64,000 bases of DNA, taken from contig NZ_JARLLG010000010.1 in NCBI RefSeq assembly GCF_029382255.1, forward strand, positions 79,049 to 143,048, given 5' to 3'. Shown in pieces: positions 51,898 to 61,313 of the stretch. The notes beneath the pieces are model-generated. The model had not been told where the DNA came from and made no database searches. It saw only the letters and a program-made list of their open reading frames with translations. Every line of letters starts with the position of its first letter. Position 1 is the stretch's first letter. Source of the DNA: Isoptericola croceus. GTDB taxonomy: Bacteria > Actinomycetota > Actinomycetes > Actinomycetales > Cellulomonadaceae. A program made the position numbers and the translations under genes.

Positions 51898-52904
51898 ACA
51901 CCGAAACGACAGCACCTCCGGCCGAGGAGCACGCCTCCCGGTCGACCTGGCTGCGCGGCTCCGCGGGCCGCAACCTCGGCCTGGTCGTGGCCCTGGCGCT
52001 CATCTGCGTCGTCGGTGTGATCACCGGTGGTGAGCGCTTCGCCGACTGGGGGAACGTCCTGACCATCCTGCGGCTCGCCGCCGTGCTGGGTGTGGTGTCC
52101 ATCGGGATGACCTTCGTCATCACCTCCGGCGGCATCGACCTCTCGGTCGGCTCCGTCCTGGGGCTCGCGACGGTCTGGGCGACGACGCTCGCCACCCAGA
52201 CGATGGCCGGCAACTTCCACTGGATCGTGATCGTGTTCACCGCCATGGCGGTCGGCACCGCCGCCGGCCTGGTCAACGGCGTGATCATCGCCTACGGCAA
52301 GGTCGTGGCCTTCATCGCGACCCTGGCGATGATGGCCGGCGCCCGCGGTCTGGCCGAGATCATCTCGGACCGGCAGACCCAGCGCGTCGAGGTCAGCGAG
52401 TTCACCACCTTCTTCCGGGCGGACTTCCTCGGCGTGCCTGTCCTCGTGTGGATGTTCGTCGCCGTGGCGGTCGCCGGCTGGTTCCTGCTCAACCGCACGA
52501 CGTTCGGCCGACGCACCGTGGCCATCGGCGGCAATGCCGAGGCCGCCCGGCTGGCCGGCATCAAGGTGAAGCGTCACACGGTGTACATCTACGGGCTGGC
52601 CGGGCTCACCGCCGGCATCGCTGCCGTGGGGATGCTGGGGCGCACCACGGCCGGGACGTCGACCAACGGGTTCCTCCTGGAGCTCGACGCGATCGCCGCC
52701 GTCGTCGTCGGAGGCACCCTGCTCGCCGGTGGACGCGGCACCATCTTCGGCACCGTCCTCGGCGTCCTCATCTTCACCGCGCTCACCAACGTCTTCACGA
52801 TGAACAACATGACCAGCTCGGCCCAGCTCGTGGCCAAGGGCCTCATCATCGTCGTCGCGGTGCTGCTCCAGCAGCGCTTCGCCAACAAGCCGTCGTCGAC
52901 GTAG
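51894..52904 (+). CDS. Sugar ABC transporter permease (RbsC-like)
   Basis: 336 residues, 8-10 transmembrane segments. CUT2 permease motifs: GMTFVITSGGIDLSVGSVLG, GNAEAARLAGIKVKRH, AIAAVVVGGTLLAGGRGTIF and GTVLGVLIFTALTNVF. GTG start overlaps the ATPase gene. Confidence 0.95.
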   Translation: MNTETTAPPAEEHASRSTWLRGSAGRNLGLVVALALICVVGVITGGERFADWGNVLTILRLAAVLGVVSIGMTFVITSGGIDLSVGSVLGLATVWATTLATQTMAGNFHWIVIVFTAMAVGTAAGLVNGVIIAYGKVVAFIATLAMMAGARGLAEIISDRQTQRVEVSEFTTFFRADFLGVPVLVWMFVAVAVAGWFLLNRTTFGRRTVAIGGNAEAARLAGIKVKRHTVYIYGLAGLTAGIAAVGMLGRTTAGTSTNGFLLELDAIAAVVVGGTLLAGGRGTIFGTVLGVLIFTALTNVFTMNNMTSSAQLVAKGLIIVVAVLLQQRFANKPSST

Positions 52905-52955
52905 CGGCGACCCCAGCCTCTCCCATCAACACCGGATCGAATCGAGGAAGATTTC

Positions 52956-54023
52956 ATGTCCGCACGAATGACGCGAAACCACCGCCTGCTCGGCCTGACG
53001 GCCGCCGCAGCGACGACTGCCCTCCTGCTGACCGGTTGTGTCAGCAACGAGCCGCCCGAGGAGGAGAACGACGGCGACGCGGTGAGCCAGGAGGACTCGT
53101 CCGGCGGCACCGCCAACGACGAGCCCGGCGAGACCGTCACGATCGGCTTCTCCGCCCCGGCCGCTGACCACGGCTGGATGGGTGCGATCACCCGCGCAGC
53201 TCTCGACGAGGCGGAGGGCTACGAGGACGTCGAGCTGCGACAGGCCGAGGCCACGAACGACGTCAACATGCAGATCAGCCACATCGAGCAGTTCATCAAC
53301 GAGGGCGTCGACGCCATCGTGCTGCTGCCCTTCGACGGTGACGCCCTGACCGAGATCGCCATCGAGGCCATGGAGGCCGGGATCCCGGTCATCAACGTGG
53401 ACCGCGAGTTCTCCAGCCCGTTCGCCGCCCGTGCCACGATCCTGGGCGACAACTACGGCATGGGTGTGTCGGCGGGCACCTACATCTGCGAGCAGCTCGG
53501 CGACCAGTCCGACGCCGTCGTCGCGGAGATCCAGGGCATCGCCAACCTGCCGCTGACCCAGGACCGCTCGCAGGGCTTCGCGGACGCGCTGAGCGACTGC
53601 GGTCTGTCCGTCTCCACGCAGGTCTCTGCCGACTTCACCATCCAGGGCGGCGAGACGGCGACGTCGAACCTCCTGCAGGCCGAGCCGGAGATCGACGCCA
53701 TCTGGAACCACGACGACGACCAGGGCGTCGGCGTGCTCGCCGCGATCGAGAACGCCGGTCGTGACGAGTTCTTCATGGTCGGTGGCGCCGGTTCGCTCGA
53801 CGTGATGGAGGAGATCCAGGCGGGTGACTCGGTCCTGCAGGCCACGGTCATCTACCCCTCGACCCAGGCTGCGGACGGCATCAAGCTCGCGCGGCTCGTC
53901 GCCCAGTCCAAGAACATGGGCGACCTGGCGTCGGCCGGCGTGCCGCGTACGACGCAGCTGTTCGCGCCCGTCGTGACCGCCGACAACGTCGACCAGTACC
54001 TGTCGATCGGCTTCCGCTCCTGA
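52956..54023 (+). CDS. Sugar-binding lipoprotein (RbsB-like)
   Basis: 355 residues. Signal peptide with lipobox LLTGC, an acidic linker, then a periplasmic-binding type 1 domain (VTIGFSAPAADHGWMGAITR, EQFINEGVDAIVLLPFDGDA, IPVINVDREF, LTQDRSQGFADAL, DAIWNHDDDQGVGVLAAI). AGGAAG precedes the ATG. A sugar (ribose, galactose, inositol or a disaccharide) is the likely ligand. Confidence 0.94.
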   Translation: MSARMTRNHRLLGLTAAAATTALLLTGCVSNEPPEEENDGDAVSQEDSSGGTANDEPGETVTIGFSAPAADHGWMGAITRAALDEAEGYEDVELRQAEATNDVNMQISHIEQFINEGVDAIVLLPFDGDALTEIAIEAMEAGIPVINVDREFSSPFAARATILGDNYGMGVSAGTYICEQLGDQSDAVVAEIQGIANLPLTQDRSQGFADALSDCGLSVSTQVSADFTIQGGETATSNLLQAEPEIDAIWNHDDDQGVGVLAAIENAGRDEFFMVGGAGSLDVMEEIQAGDSVLQATVIYPSTQAADGIKLARLVAQSKNMGDLASAGVPRTTQLFAPVVTADNVDQYLSIGFRS

Positions 54024-54041
54024 CCGACGCACCCACGACCC

Positions 54042-54067
54042 GGCGGCGGGGCCCTGTCCCCGCCGCC
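54042..54067 (+). terminator. Intercistronic hairpin after binding-protein gene
   Basis: A perfect 10-bp stem (54042-54051 with 54058-54067) and 6-base loop, 18 bases after the stop. Likely attenuator/stabiliser giving more binding protein than downstream enzymes. Confidence 0.55.
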
Positions 54068-54127
54068 GCGGCCCTGGCCGCCCGCACGCGGGTACGGGCC
54101 GTGCCCCACGAAGGAAGGACCACTCAC

Positions 54128-55303
54128 ATGGGTGATGCAGCACGTGCCCGTCTCGGAGTCGGCATGGTCGGCTACGCGTTCATGGGCGCCGCACACTCCC
54201 AGGCATGGCGGACCGCACCCCGCTTCTTCGACCTGCCGCTGCGCACGGAGATGACCGCCGTCGTCGGACGGGACGCCGCGCGTGTCGCCGACGCCGCCGC
54301 ACGTCTCGGCTGGGAGTCCACCGAGACGGACTGGCGCCGCCTGCTCGAGCGTGACGACATCGACCTCGTCGACATCTGCACGCCCGGGGACACGCACGCC
54401 GAGATCGCCATCGCCGCGCTGGAGGCCGGCAAGCACGTGCTGTGCGAGAAGCCCCTGGCCAACAGCGTCGCGGAGGCCGAGCTCATGACGGCCGCCGCCG
54501 AGCGGGCGGAGGCCCGCGGCGTCCGGTCGATGGTGGGTTTCACGTACCGGCGTGTCCCAGCGATCCAGCTGGCACGACAGCTGGTGGCAGAGGGCAGGGT
54601 CGGCGAGGTTCGGCACGTCCGGGCCCAGTACCTGCAGGACTGGCTGATCGACCCGGCGACTCCGCTGTCGTGGCGGCTGGACAGGTCGAAGGCAGGGTCG
54701 GGCGCCCTGGGTGACATTGGGGCACATGCCGTCGATCTTGCCCAGTTCGTCACCGGGCAGGCGCTGATCGGGGTCAACGGCACCCTGGAGACGTTCGTCA
54801 GGGAGCGCCCTGTGGCGGCGTCGTCGCGCGGGCTGACCGGAGAGGCCGGTGTGGGCACCGGAACGGTGACCGTCGACGACGCGGCCGTGTTCTTCGGGCG
54901 GTTATCGGGCGGCGGGCTGGCCAGCTTCGAGGCGTCCCGGTTCGCCGCCGGCCGCAAGAACGCCATCCGTCTCGAGATCAACGGGTCGCGCGGCTCGTTG
55001 GCGTTCGACTTCGAGGACATGAACGTCCTGCACTACTTCGACGGCACCGAGGACTCACGCATCGCCGGGTTCCGCCGCATCGTCGTGACCGAGCCGGACC
55101 ACCCGTACGTCGCCGCCTGGTGGCCGCCGGGACATGGGCTCGGGTACGAGCACGGGTTCACCCACCAGGTGGTGGACCTCGTCGACGACCTCGCCGCGGG
55201 CAGGGCGCCGGCGCCGTCGTTCGCCGACGGCCTCGCCGTGCAGCGCGTGCTGGACGCCGTCGAGCGCAGCTCGGACGGTGGAGGCGCCTGGACCGAGGTC
55301 TGA
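54128..55303 (+). CDS. Gfo/Idh/MocA-family NAD(P)-dependent sugar oxidoreductase
   Basis: 391 residues. Rossmann part LGVGMVGYAFMGAAHS, catalytic Lys in VLCEKPLANS and the C-terminal DIGAHAVDLAQF with the conserved Asp and His. Proteins of this family oxidise sugar hydroxyls, including C3 of glycosides. ATG 54128 has GAAGGAAGG upstream; the longer frame from 54101 has none. Its place between an importer and ThuA/isomerase genes supports a role in catabolism of the imported sugar. Confidence 0.93.
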   Translation: MGDAARARLGVGMVGYAFMGAAHSQAWRTAPRFFDLPLRTEMTAVVGRDAARVADAAARLGWESTETDWRRLLERDDIDLVDICTPGDTHAEIAIAALEAGKHVLCEKPLANSVAEAELMTAAAERAEARGVRSMVGFTYRRVPAIQLARQLVAEGRVGEVRHVRAQYLQDWLIDPATPLSWRLDRSKAGSGALGDIGAHAVDLAQFVTGQALIGVNGTLETFVRERPVAASSRGLTGEAGVGTGTVTVDDAAVFFGRLSGGGLASFEASRFAAGRKNAIRLEINGSRGSLAFDFEDMNVLHYFDGTEDSRIAGFRRIVVTEPDHPYVAAWWPPGHGLGYEHGFTHQVVDLVDDLAAGRAPAPSFADGLAVQRVLDAVERSSDGGGAWTEV

Positions 55304-55306
55304 CAC

Positions 55307-55340
55307 CATCGGCGGCCGGCGACGACGCCGGCCGCCGATG
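55307..55340 (+). terminator. Terminator hairpin after oxidoreductase gene
   Basis: Perfect 13-bp stem (55307-55319 with 55328-55340), 8-base loop, 3 bases after the stop. Probably ends or attenuates the importer-oxidoreductase transcript. Confidence 0.65.
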
Positions 55341-55426
55341 AACGCCGCCCCCGGGCGGAGGAAGGAGGCACCATCACGCCCGTCCGCGGGCGTCACGACA
55401 GGCGACACCGTCGTCGACGGACCCGT

Positions 55427-55450
55427 CGAGAGCTCAGGGCCGAGCTCTCG
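55427..55450 (+). promoter_or_regulatory. Hairpin in leader of giant ThuA-GSDH gene
   Basis: 9-bp stem (55427-55435 with 55442-55450), 6-base loop containing GAGAGCTC/GAGCTCTC, about 49 bases before the start. May be a leader structure or a repressor palindrome; a GACGGAC half-site of the ROK-type repeat lies next to it (55416-55422). Confidence 0.35.
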
Positions 55451-55498
55451 CGTGGTCTCGGAGCGCAGCACCACTGACCTACCCCGAAGGAGATCTTG

Positions 55499-58400
55499 GT
55501 GATCCACGTGCTCTCGCGCAGACCGCGCGCAGCGGCCCGACTCGTCGCGTCCGCCGCCGCAGCGGCGGTCTGCCTACCCCTCGTGCTGGCGACCGCGGCG
55601 AACGCCGCAGAACCGGCCCCCGCGGTCGAAGCCGCCGACGTCGACGTCGACGCTGCGGCACAGACCGACCCGTTCGACGTCCTCGTCTTCTCCAAGACGG
55701 CGGGCTTCCGTCACGGTTCCATCCCCGCCGGCATCGCCGCGATCGAGCAGCTGGGCGTGGAGAACGGTTTCTCGGTGGACGCCACCGAGGACGCCGAAGC
55801 GTTCACCGACGAGAACCTCGAGCAGTACGAGGCCGTCGTCTGGCTGTCCACCACCGGCGACGTGCTCAATGCTGAGCAGCAGGAGGCGTTCGAGCGGTAC
55901 ATCGGCAACGGTGGCGGCTATGCCGGTGTCCACGCCGCCTCCGACACCGAGTACGACTGGCCCTGGTACGGCGAGCTCGTCGGCGCCTACTTCGCCTCCC
56001 ACCCGCCGAACCAGGACGCGACCATCAAGGTCGAGGACCACGTCCACCCGTCGACGGACCACCTGCCCGAGCGCTGGGAACGGTACGACGAGTGGTACAA
56101 CTTCCGCAGCAGCCCGCGGGACGACGTGCACGTCCTGGCATCCCTCGACGAGTCCACCTACCAGGTCGGCAGCGGTGCCATGGGGGCCGACCACCCGATC
56201 GCCTGGTGCCACGAGGTCGACGGCGGTCGGTCCTGGTACACCGGTGGCGGCCACACCGACGAGTCGTTCGCCGAGCCGGAGTTCCTGGAGCACCTGCTCG
56301 GGGGCATCCGCACCGCCGCCGGTGTCGTCGACTCCGACTGCACCGCCACGCAGAGCGACAGCTTCGAGATGGTGCCGCTCGACGAGAGCACCGCGAACCC
56401 GATGATGCTGGACGTCGCACCTGACGGCACGGTCTTCTACGTCGAGCGGGACGGACGGCTGCGGGTCATCGACCCTGACACCAACGTGACCTCGACAGCG
56501 ATGACCCTCGACGTCACGCAGTCCAACGAGGACGGTCTGACCGGCGTCGTGCTGGACCCCGACTTCGCGGAGAACGGGTGGTTGTACCTGTTCTGGTCAC
56601 CTCGGGTCGTGGGTGACCAGGGGCCGCACAACCGTGTGTCGCGCTTCGACGTCGACCTCACGACAGGGACGGCCGACCCGGCGAGCGAGGAGACGGTGCT
56701 CGTCATCCCCACCCAGCGCGAGACCTGCTGCCACGCGGGTGGTGACATGGTCTTCGACGCCGAGGGCAACCTGTTCGTCGCCACGGGGGACAACACCAAC
56801 CCGTTCGAGTCGCAGGGCTTCACCCCGACCGACGAGCGCAGCGGCCGGCACAACTACGACGCGCAGCGCACGTCGGCCAACAGCAACGACCTGCGGGGCA
56901 AGATTCTGCGGATCACCCCGCAGCCGGACGGCAGCTACACCGTCCCCGACGGCAACATGTTCGACGCGGGCACGCCGGACACGCTGCCGGAGATCTACGC
57001 GATGGGCTTCCGCAACCCCTTCCGGATCGGTGTGGACCCGGCGACGGGCAACGTCCACGTGGCCGACTACGGTCCGGACGCGGGCAACGCCAACCCCAAC
57101 CGCGGCCCTGCCGGGACCGTCGAGTGGAACGTGGTGAGCGAACCGGGGTTCTACGGGTGGCCGTACTGCACCGGCCCGAACGAGGACTTCCGTGACTACA
57201 ACTTCGCCACGGGCCAGTCGGGTGCAGCGTTCAGCTGTGCCGACGGTCCGGTCAACGACTCGCCGAACAACACGGGCATCGAGCAGCTGCCCCCGGCGAT
57301 CGGTGCCGAGCTCTGGTACGGGTACTCCGCCAACCCGCTGTTCCCGGAGATCGGCGGCGGCGGCGCACCGATGGGCGGCGCCGTGTACGAGTTCGACCCC
57401 GACCTCGACTCGGACGTCAAGTGGCCCGCGTACTGGGACGGCAAGGCGTTCTTCGGCGAGTGGAACCAGGGACGGATGTACTCGTTCCAGCTCACCGGTG
57501 ACCAGCGCGACGACATCGTCAACATCAACCGGGTCCTGCCCGGGATCCTGGACCCGTCCGAGGGTTTCAACCGTCCGATGGACTTCGACTTCGGACCTGA
57601 CGGTGCGCTCTACGTGATCGACTGGGGTGCCGGGTTCGGCGGGAACAACGACACCTCTGGCATATACAAGATCAACTACGTCAAGGGCAATCCCGCGCCC
57701 ATCGCGCGGGCCTCGGCCGACGTGACCTCCGGTGCGGCTCCGCTGACGGTGCAGTTCTCCTCCGAGGGCACCCGGCACCCGGGCGGCGGGGAGTACACGC
57801 TGCAGTGGTCGTTCGGCGACGGGTCCGAGCCCAGCTCGGAGGCGAACCCGACGCACACCTACACCGAGAACGGCGCCTACACGGCGCAGCTCGTCGTCAC
57901 GGACACGGCCGGTCAGGTCGGCGTGGCGAACGTGTCGATCGTGGTGGGCAACGAGGCGCCGAGCATCTCGATCACGTTCCCGGAGAACGGAGGGTTCTTC
58001 GAGTGGGGTGACCAGGTCCTCTACGAGATCGAGGTCACCGACCCGGACGGCGAGGTCGACTGCGGCGACGTCACGTTGTTCACATCGCTCGGCCACGACT
58101 CGCACGCGCACCCGTTCGACGAGCTCGAGGGTTGTACCGGCTCGTTCCAGACCGCACGGGACGAGGGCCATGGCATCGACGCGAACATCTTCTGGGTGAT
58201 CGAGGCGACGTACTCGGACGACGGCGGCGAGGTCGGCGTGCCGCTCACGGCCAACGACCTGCAGGTTCTCCAGCCGAAGCTGCTGCAGTCGGAGTTCTAC
58301 ACCTCGACCGGTCGGCTCGAGGGATCCACGAGCGCCGGCGACCCCGGTGTCGTGGTCGAGACGACGGCCGACACCGCCGGCGGCGGTCAGAACATCGGCT

Positions 58401-61075
58401 ACATCGAGCCGGACGACTGGTGGGCGCACGAGCCCATCAGCCTGGCGTCCGTCGACGGGGTCTCGCTGCGTGCGGCGTCGCCCAACGGCGGGCTGGTCTC
58501 GGTCCGCTGGGACGCCCCGGACGGCCCGGAGATCGGCAGCATCGAGGTTCCCGCGACCGGTGACTGGCAGGTCTACACCCTGGCGGGGACCGAGCTGTCC
58601 GACGTCCCGTCGGGCTCGGGCACGCTGTACTTCGTGCTCGTCTCCGGCCAGGCGAACGTGAACTGGATGGAGATCGACGGCCGGGGCGTGACGGACAACG
58701 TCCGGCCCGACGTCGAGCTCACCGTGGAGCCGACCTCCGGCACCGCACCGCTCGACGTCGTCGCGACGGTCGTCGCCAGCGACCCCGACGAGACGCCGGG
58801 TGATCTCGAGATCGCCTGGGACGCCGGGTTCGGGGACGGGTTCGACGTCGGTGGCGAGACCTTCGAGGTCACCTACGACGAACCGGGCTCCTACCGGCTG
58901 CAGGTACGCGTCACCGATGGAGGGGGCGCCTATGCGGTCCAGTACGCCACGATCAAGGTCGACCGGTCGTCGTCCGAGCCGGGTCTGTGCTTCACCGGCC
59001 GGTCCGACGACTTCCTCGGGGACGAGCTCGACCCCGCCCGCTGGGACGTCCTGAACCGAGACCAGGGGCTGCAGGTGGCGGACGGCCACCTGACGCTCCC
59101 CGCCACGCGCAGCGACTTCTACGGGACGAACAACGAGGACGTCCCCAACCTGGTGCTCCAGGACCTACCGGACGGGCCGTTCACCGCGACCGCGAAGGTG
59201 TCGGTCGAGGCGAACGCCCAGTACCAGCAGGCAGGCCTGCTGATCTGGGACGGTCCGGACGACTACGCCAAGATGGTGATCCAGGGCAGGTCGGCACCGG
59301 CGGACCCGGCCACGCGGATCTTCCAGTTCATCCGTGAGCAGGGAGGGGACCCCCAGGAGGTCGGCGCCTCGAACACCGCGGCGCTCGGGGCGGCCTACCC
59401 GTCCACGGTCTACGTGCGGCTGGCGAGCTCGGACGGGAGCGACCTGAACGCGTCGTACTCGGCCGACGGCGTCACCTTCACCGAGATGCCGCAGACCAAG
59501 TCACTCGACGGGCTGGACGACCCGCAGGTGGGTCTGTTCGCGCTCGCCGGCTCGGGGACCCAGGCGGACATCGTGTCGGCGGAGTTCGACTGGTTCCACA
59601 TCGTCCCGGACGACACGGCGTCGACCCCGGGACCGGACGACGAGTTCGAGGGCGACACCCTGGACACGTGCCGGTGGGAGGTCGTGCGTGAGGACCCCTC
59701 GGGCTACCGGGTGACCGGTGGCGCGCTGGAGATCGACACGACCGCCACGGACATCTACGGCACGGACAACAGCGACGTGCCGAACATCGTGGTCCAGGAC
59801 CAGCCGGGAGACTCCTGGACGGTCCAGACCTTGGTCGACGGGTCCGCGCTGGACGAGCAGTACCAGCAGGCCGGGCTGATCGTCTACGGCGACGACGACG
59901 AGTACGTCAAGTTCGACTACGTCGTCGACAACGCGCCGGGCGCTGCGGTCACTCGACGGCTCGAGCTGCGCAGCGAGGTCGGCGGCTCTGTCCAGAACCC
60001 GCAGCCCGGTGCGGACAACCTCGACTCCGGGACGTGGTGGCTGCGGCTGACCCGGGACGGGGACACGTTCACCGGGGCCTACTCGGCGGACGGCGAGGAG
60101 TGGTCGGCGCTCGGGCAGGCGGTCACGCACGCCGGCCTGGACGACGCCCGCGTCGGTCTGTTCGCGCTCGGCGGGCCGCAGACGGCGTCCAAGACCGCGT
60201 CGTTCGACCACTTCCGGGTGCTCGGCGACTCGGCACCGCTGTCGGTGACGGGATCGATCGATCCTGCCGAGCCGGACGGTCCGGACGGGGCCTGGCTCGG
60301 TCCGGTGACGGTCACGGTCGAGACAGACGGCGGCCCCGAGGGGGCCACCGTGTACCGCGAGGTCAACGTGGACGGCGGCGGCTGGGCGGAGTACACCGCC
60401 CCGGTCGTGGTGTCGGCCCCGGGTGACCACGCGGTGCAGATCAGGGCGTCTGCGGGCGGCGAGGAGGTCGTCGGCGAGACCGTCACCTTCACGATCGCCG
60501 AGCCGGTCGGGGGCGGGACGGCCACGCCGGCCGTCACGGTCACCCAGGCGACGTGCGACGCGGGCGGCTCGATCGTCGCTGACGACGTCGAGGGTCTGCG
60601 GTACGTGATCCGGCCCGTGACCGACGACGGCGTAGGCGCGGTCGTGAGCGACCCGTCCGACCTGGCTCCGGGCACCTACCGGGTGGCGGCGCGGCCGGCC
60701 GACGGCTACGTCGTCGAGCCGGAGGGCAACTGGCGGGTGAACGCCAGCGGCATCGGCGTGCTCGTGGTGACCGTCGACGAGCCCGAGTGTCCGGTCGCCG
60801 GGTCGCCGGCGGTCGTGGTGACACAGCCGCAGTGCGGCGCGCCCGGCAGCATCGTCGGGGTGCCGATGGACACCGTGCGTGCCTACGACCTGCACCACTG
60901 GGCCGACGGCAAGCGCGGTCGCAAGGCCGACGGATCGGCCCTGACGCCGGGCACCTACCAGGTGACGGTGACGCCAGGGCCGCGGGTCGACCTCGAGCTG
61001 ACCGGGGACTGGGAGGAGTCCACCGGACGCCGCGCCACCCTGCTCGTCACTCTGGAGGAGGTGGCGTGCGGGTGA
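55499..61075 (+). CDS. Giant secreted ThuA - GSDH beta-propeller - PKD - CBM6 multidomain protein
   Basis: 1858 residues with a signal peptide (RLVASAAAAAVCLPLVLA). Domains in order: ThuA (about 58-280; VLVFSKTAGFRHGSIPAG, GGYAGVHAASDTEYDWPW); glucose/sorbosone dehydrogenase propeller (290-725; NDLRGKILRITP, MGFRNPFRIGVDPATG), possibly PQQ-dependent; PKD (728-815); Ig-like; CBM6-like (927-1063); PKD (1067-1155); two concanavalin-like repeats (1162-1370, 1379-1578); an OmpL47-like segment; and two about 90-residue C-terminal repeats (PAVTVTQATCDAGG, PAVVVTQPQCGAPG). GTG 55499 has AAGGAG 6 bases upstream; TTG 55496 is too close. Likely a polysaccharide-bound extracellular sugar oxidoreductase. 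Confidence 0.88.
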   Translation: MIHVLSRRPRAAARLVASAAAAAVCLPLVLATAANAAEPAPAVEAADVDVDAAAQTDPFDVLVFSKTAGFRHGSIPAGIAAIEQLGVENGFSVDATEDAEAFTDENLEQYEAVVWLSTTGDVLNAEQQEAFERYIGNGGGYAGVHAASDTEYDWPWYGELVGAYFASHPPNQDATIKVEDHVHPSTDHLPERWERYDEWYNFRSSPRDDVHVLASLDESTYQVGSGAMGADHPIAWCHEVDGGRSWYTGGGHTDESFAEPEFLEHLLGGIRTAAGVVDSDCTATQSDSFEMVPLDESTANPMMLDVAPDGTVFYVERDGRLRVIDPDTNVTSTAMTLDVTQSNEDGLTGVVLDPDFAENGWLYLFWSPRVVGDQGPHNRVSRFDVDLTTGTADPASEETVLVIPTQRETCCHAGGDMVFDAEGNLFVATGDNTNPFESQGFTPTDERSGRHNYDAQRTSANSNDLRGKILRITPQPDGSYTVPDGNMFDAGTPDTLPEIYAMGFRNPFRIGVDPATGNVHVADYGPDAGNANPNRGPAGTVEWNVVSEPGFYGWPYCTGPNEDFRDYNFATGQSGAAFSCADGPVNDSPNNTGIEQLPPAIGAELWYGYSANPLFPEIGGGGAPMGGAVYEFDPDLDSDVKWPAYWDGKAFFGEWNQGRMYSFQLTGDQRDDIVNINRVLPGILDPSEGFNRPMDFDFGPDGALYVIDWGAGFGGNNDTSGIYKINYVKGNPAPIARASADVTSGAAPLTVQFSSEGTRHPGGGEYTLQWSFGDGSEPSSEANPTHTYTENGAYTAQLVVTDTAGQVGVANVSIVVGNEAPSISITFPENGGFFEWGDQVLYEIEVTDPDGEVDCGDVTLFTSLGHDSHAHPFDELEGCTGSFQTARDEGHGIDANIFWVIEATYSDDGGEVGVPLTANDLQVLQPKLLQSEFYTSTGRLEGSTSAGDPGVVVETTADTAGGGQNIGYIEPDDWWAHEPISLASVDGVSLRAASPNGGLVSVRWDAPDGPEIGSIEVPATGDWQVYTLAGTELSDVPSGSGTLYFVLVSGQANVNWMEIDGRGVTDNVRPDVELTVEPTSGTAPLDVVATVVASDPDETPGDLEIAWDAGFGDGFDVGGETFEVTYDEPGSYRLQVRVTDGGGAYAVQYATIKVDRSSSEPGLCFTGRSDDFLGDELDPARWDVLNRDQGLQVADGHLTLPATRSDFYGTNNEDVPNLVLQDLPDGPFTATAKVSVEANAQYQQAGLLIWDGPDDYAKMVIQGRSAPADPATRIFQFIREQGGDPQEVGASNTAALGAAYPSTVYVRLASSDGSDLNASYSADGVTFTEMPQTKSLDGLDDPQVGLFALAGSGTQADIVSAEFDWFHIVPDDTASTPGPDDEFEGDTLDTCRWEVVREDPSGYRVTGGALEIDTTATDIYGTDNSDVPNIVVQDQPGDSWTVQTLVDGSALDEQYQQAGLIVYGDDDEYVKFDYVVDNAPGAAVTRRLELRSEVGGSVQNPQPGADNLDSGTWWLRLTRDGDTFTGAYSADGEEWSALGQAVTHAGLDDARVGLFALGGPQTASKTASFDHFRVLGDSAPLSVTGSIDPAEPDGPDGAWLGPVTVTVETDGGPEGATVYREVNVDGGGWAEYTAPVVVSAPGDHAVQIRASAGGEEVVGETVTFTIAEPVGGGTATPAVTVTQATCDAGGSIVADDVEGLRYVIRPVTDDGVGAVVSDPSDLAPGTYRVAARPADGYVVEPEGNWRVNASGIGVLVVTVDEPECPVAGSPAVVVTQPQCGAPGSIVGVPMDTVRAYDLHHWADGKRGRKADGSALTPGTYQVTVTPGPRVDLELTGDWEESTGRRATLLVTLEEVACG

Positions 61076-61198
61076 ACTGATCCCGGTGCCGCGAGGCATC
61101 GGGCGCTGTGGACGGACCCGCGCGCAACTCGCAGGTATCCCTGGCCCGGGACCTGCGGGGTGCGGGTCCGTCCCGGCAGGCCGGCCCTGAGGGCCGGT

Positions 61199-61240
61199 GC
61201 CTCGGCACAGGACGGGTGCGCTCCGGTCCTGTGCCGAGGC
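61199..61240. terminator. Strong terminator hairpin after giant gene
   Basis: Perfect 15-bp stem (61199-61213 with 61226-61240), 12-base loop, 123 bases after the giant gene stop. The remaining bases of 61076-61313 show no gene. Confidence 0.7.
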
Positions 61241-61313
61241 TTCCGCACCGGTGGCGGCCAGACCCGGGCCGCTCGACGATCACGAGGACGTAGCAGGAAT
61301 GAGGAGAACCGAC

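Noticed and set aside
56597-59089. 830-codon minus-strand frame opposite the ThuA-GSDH gene
   Set aside because: Shadow of well-supported propeller and PKD coding sequence.
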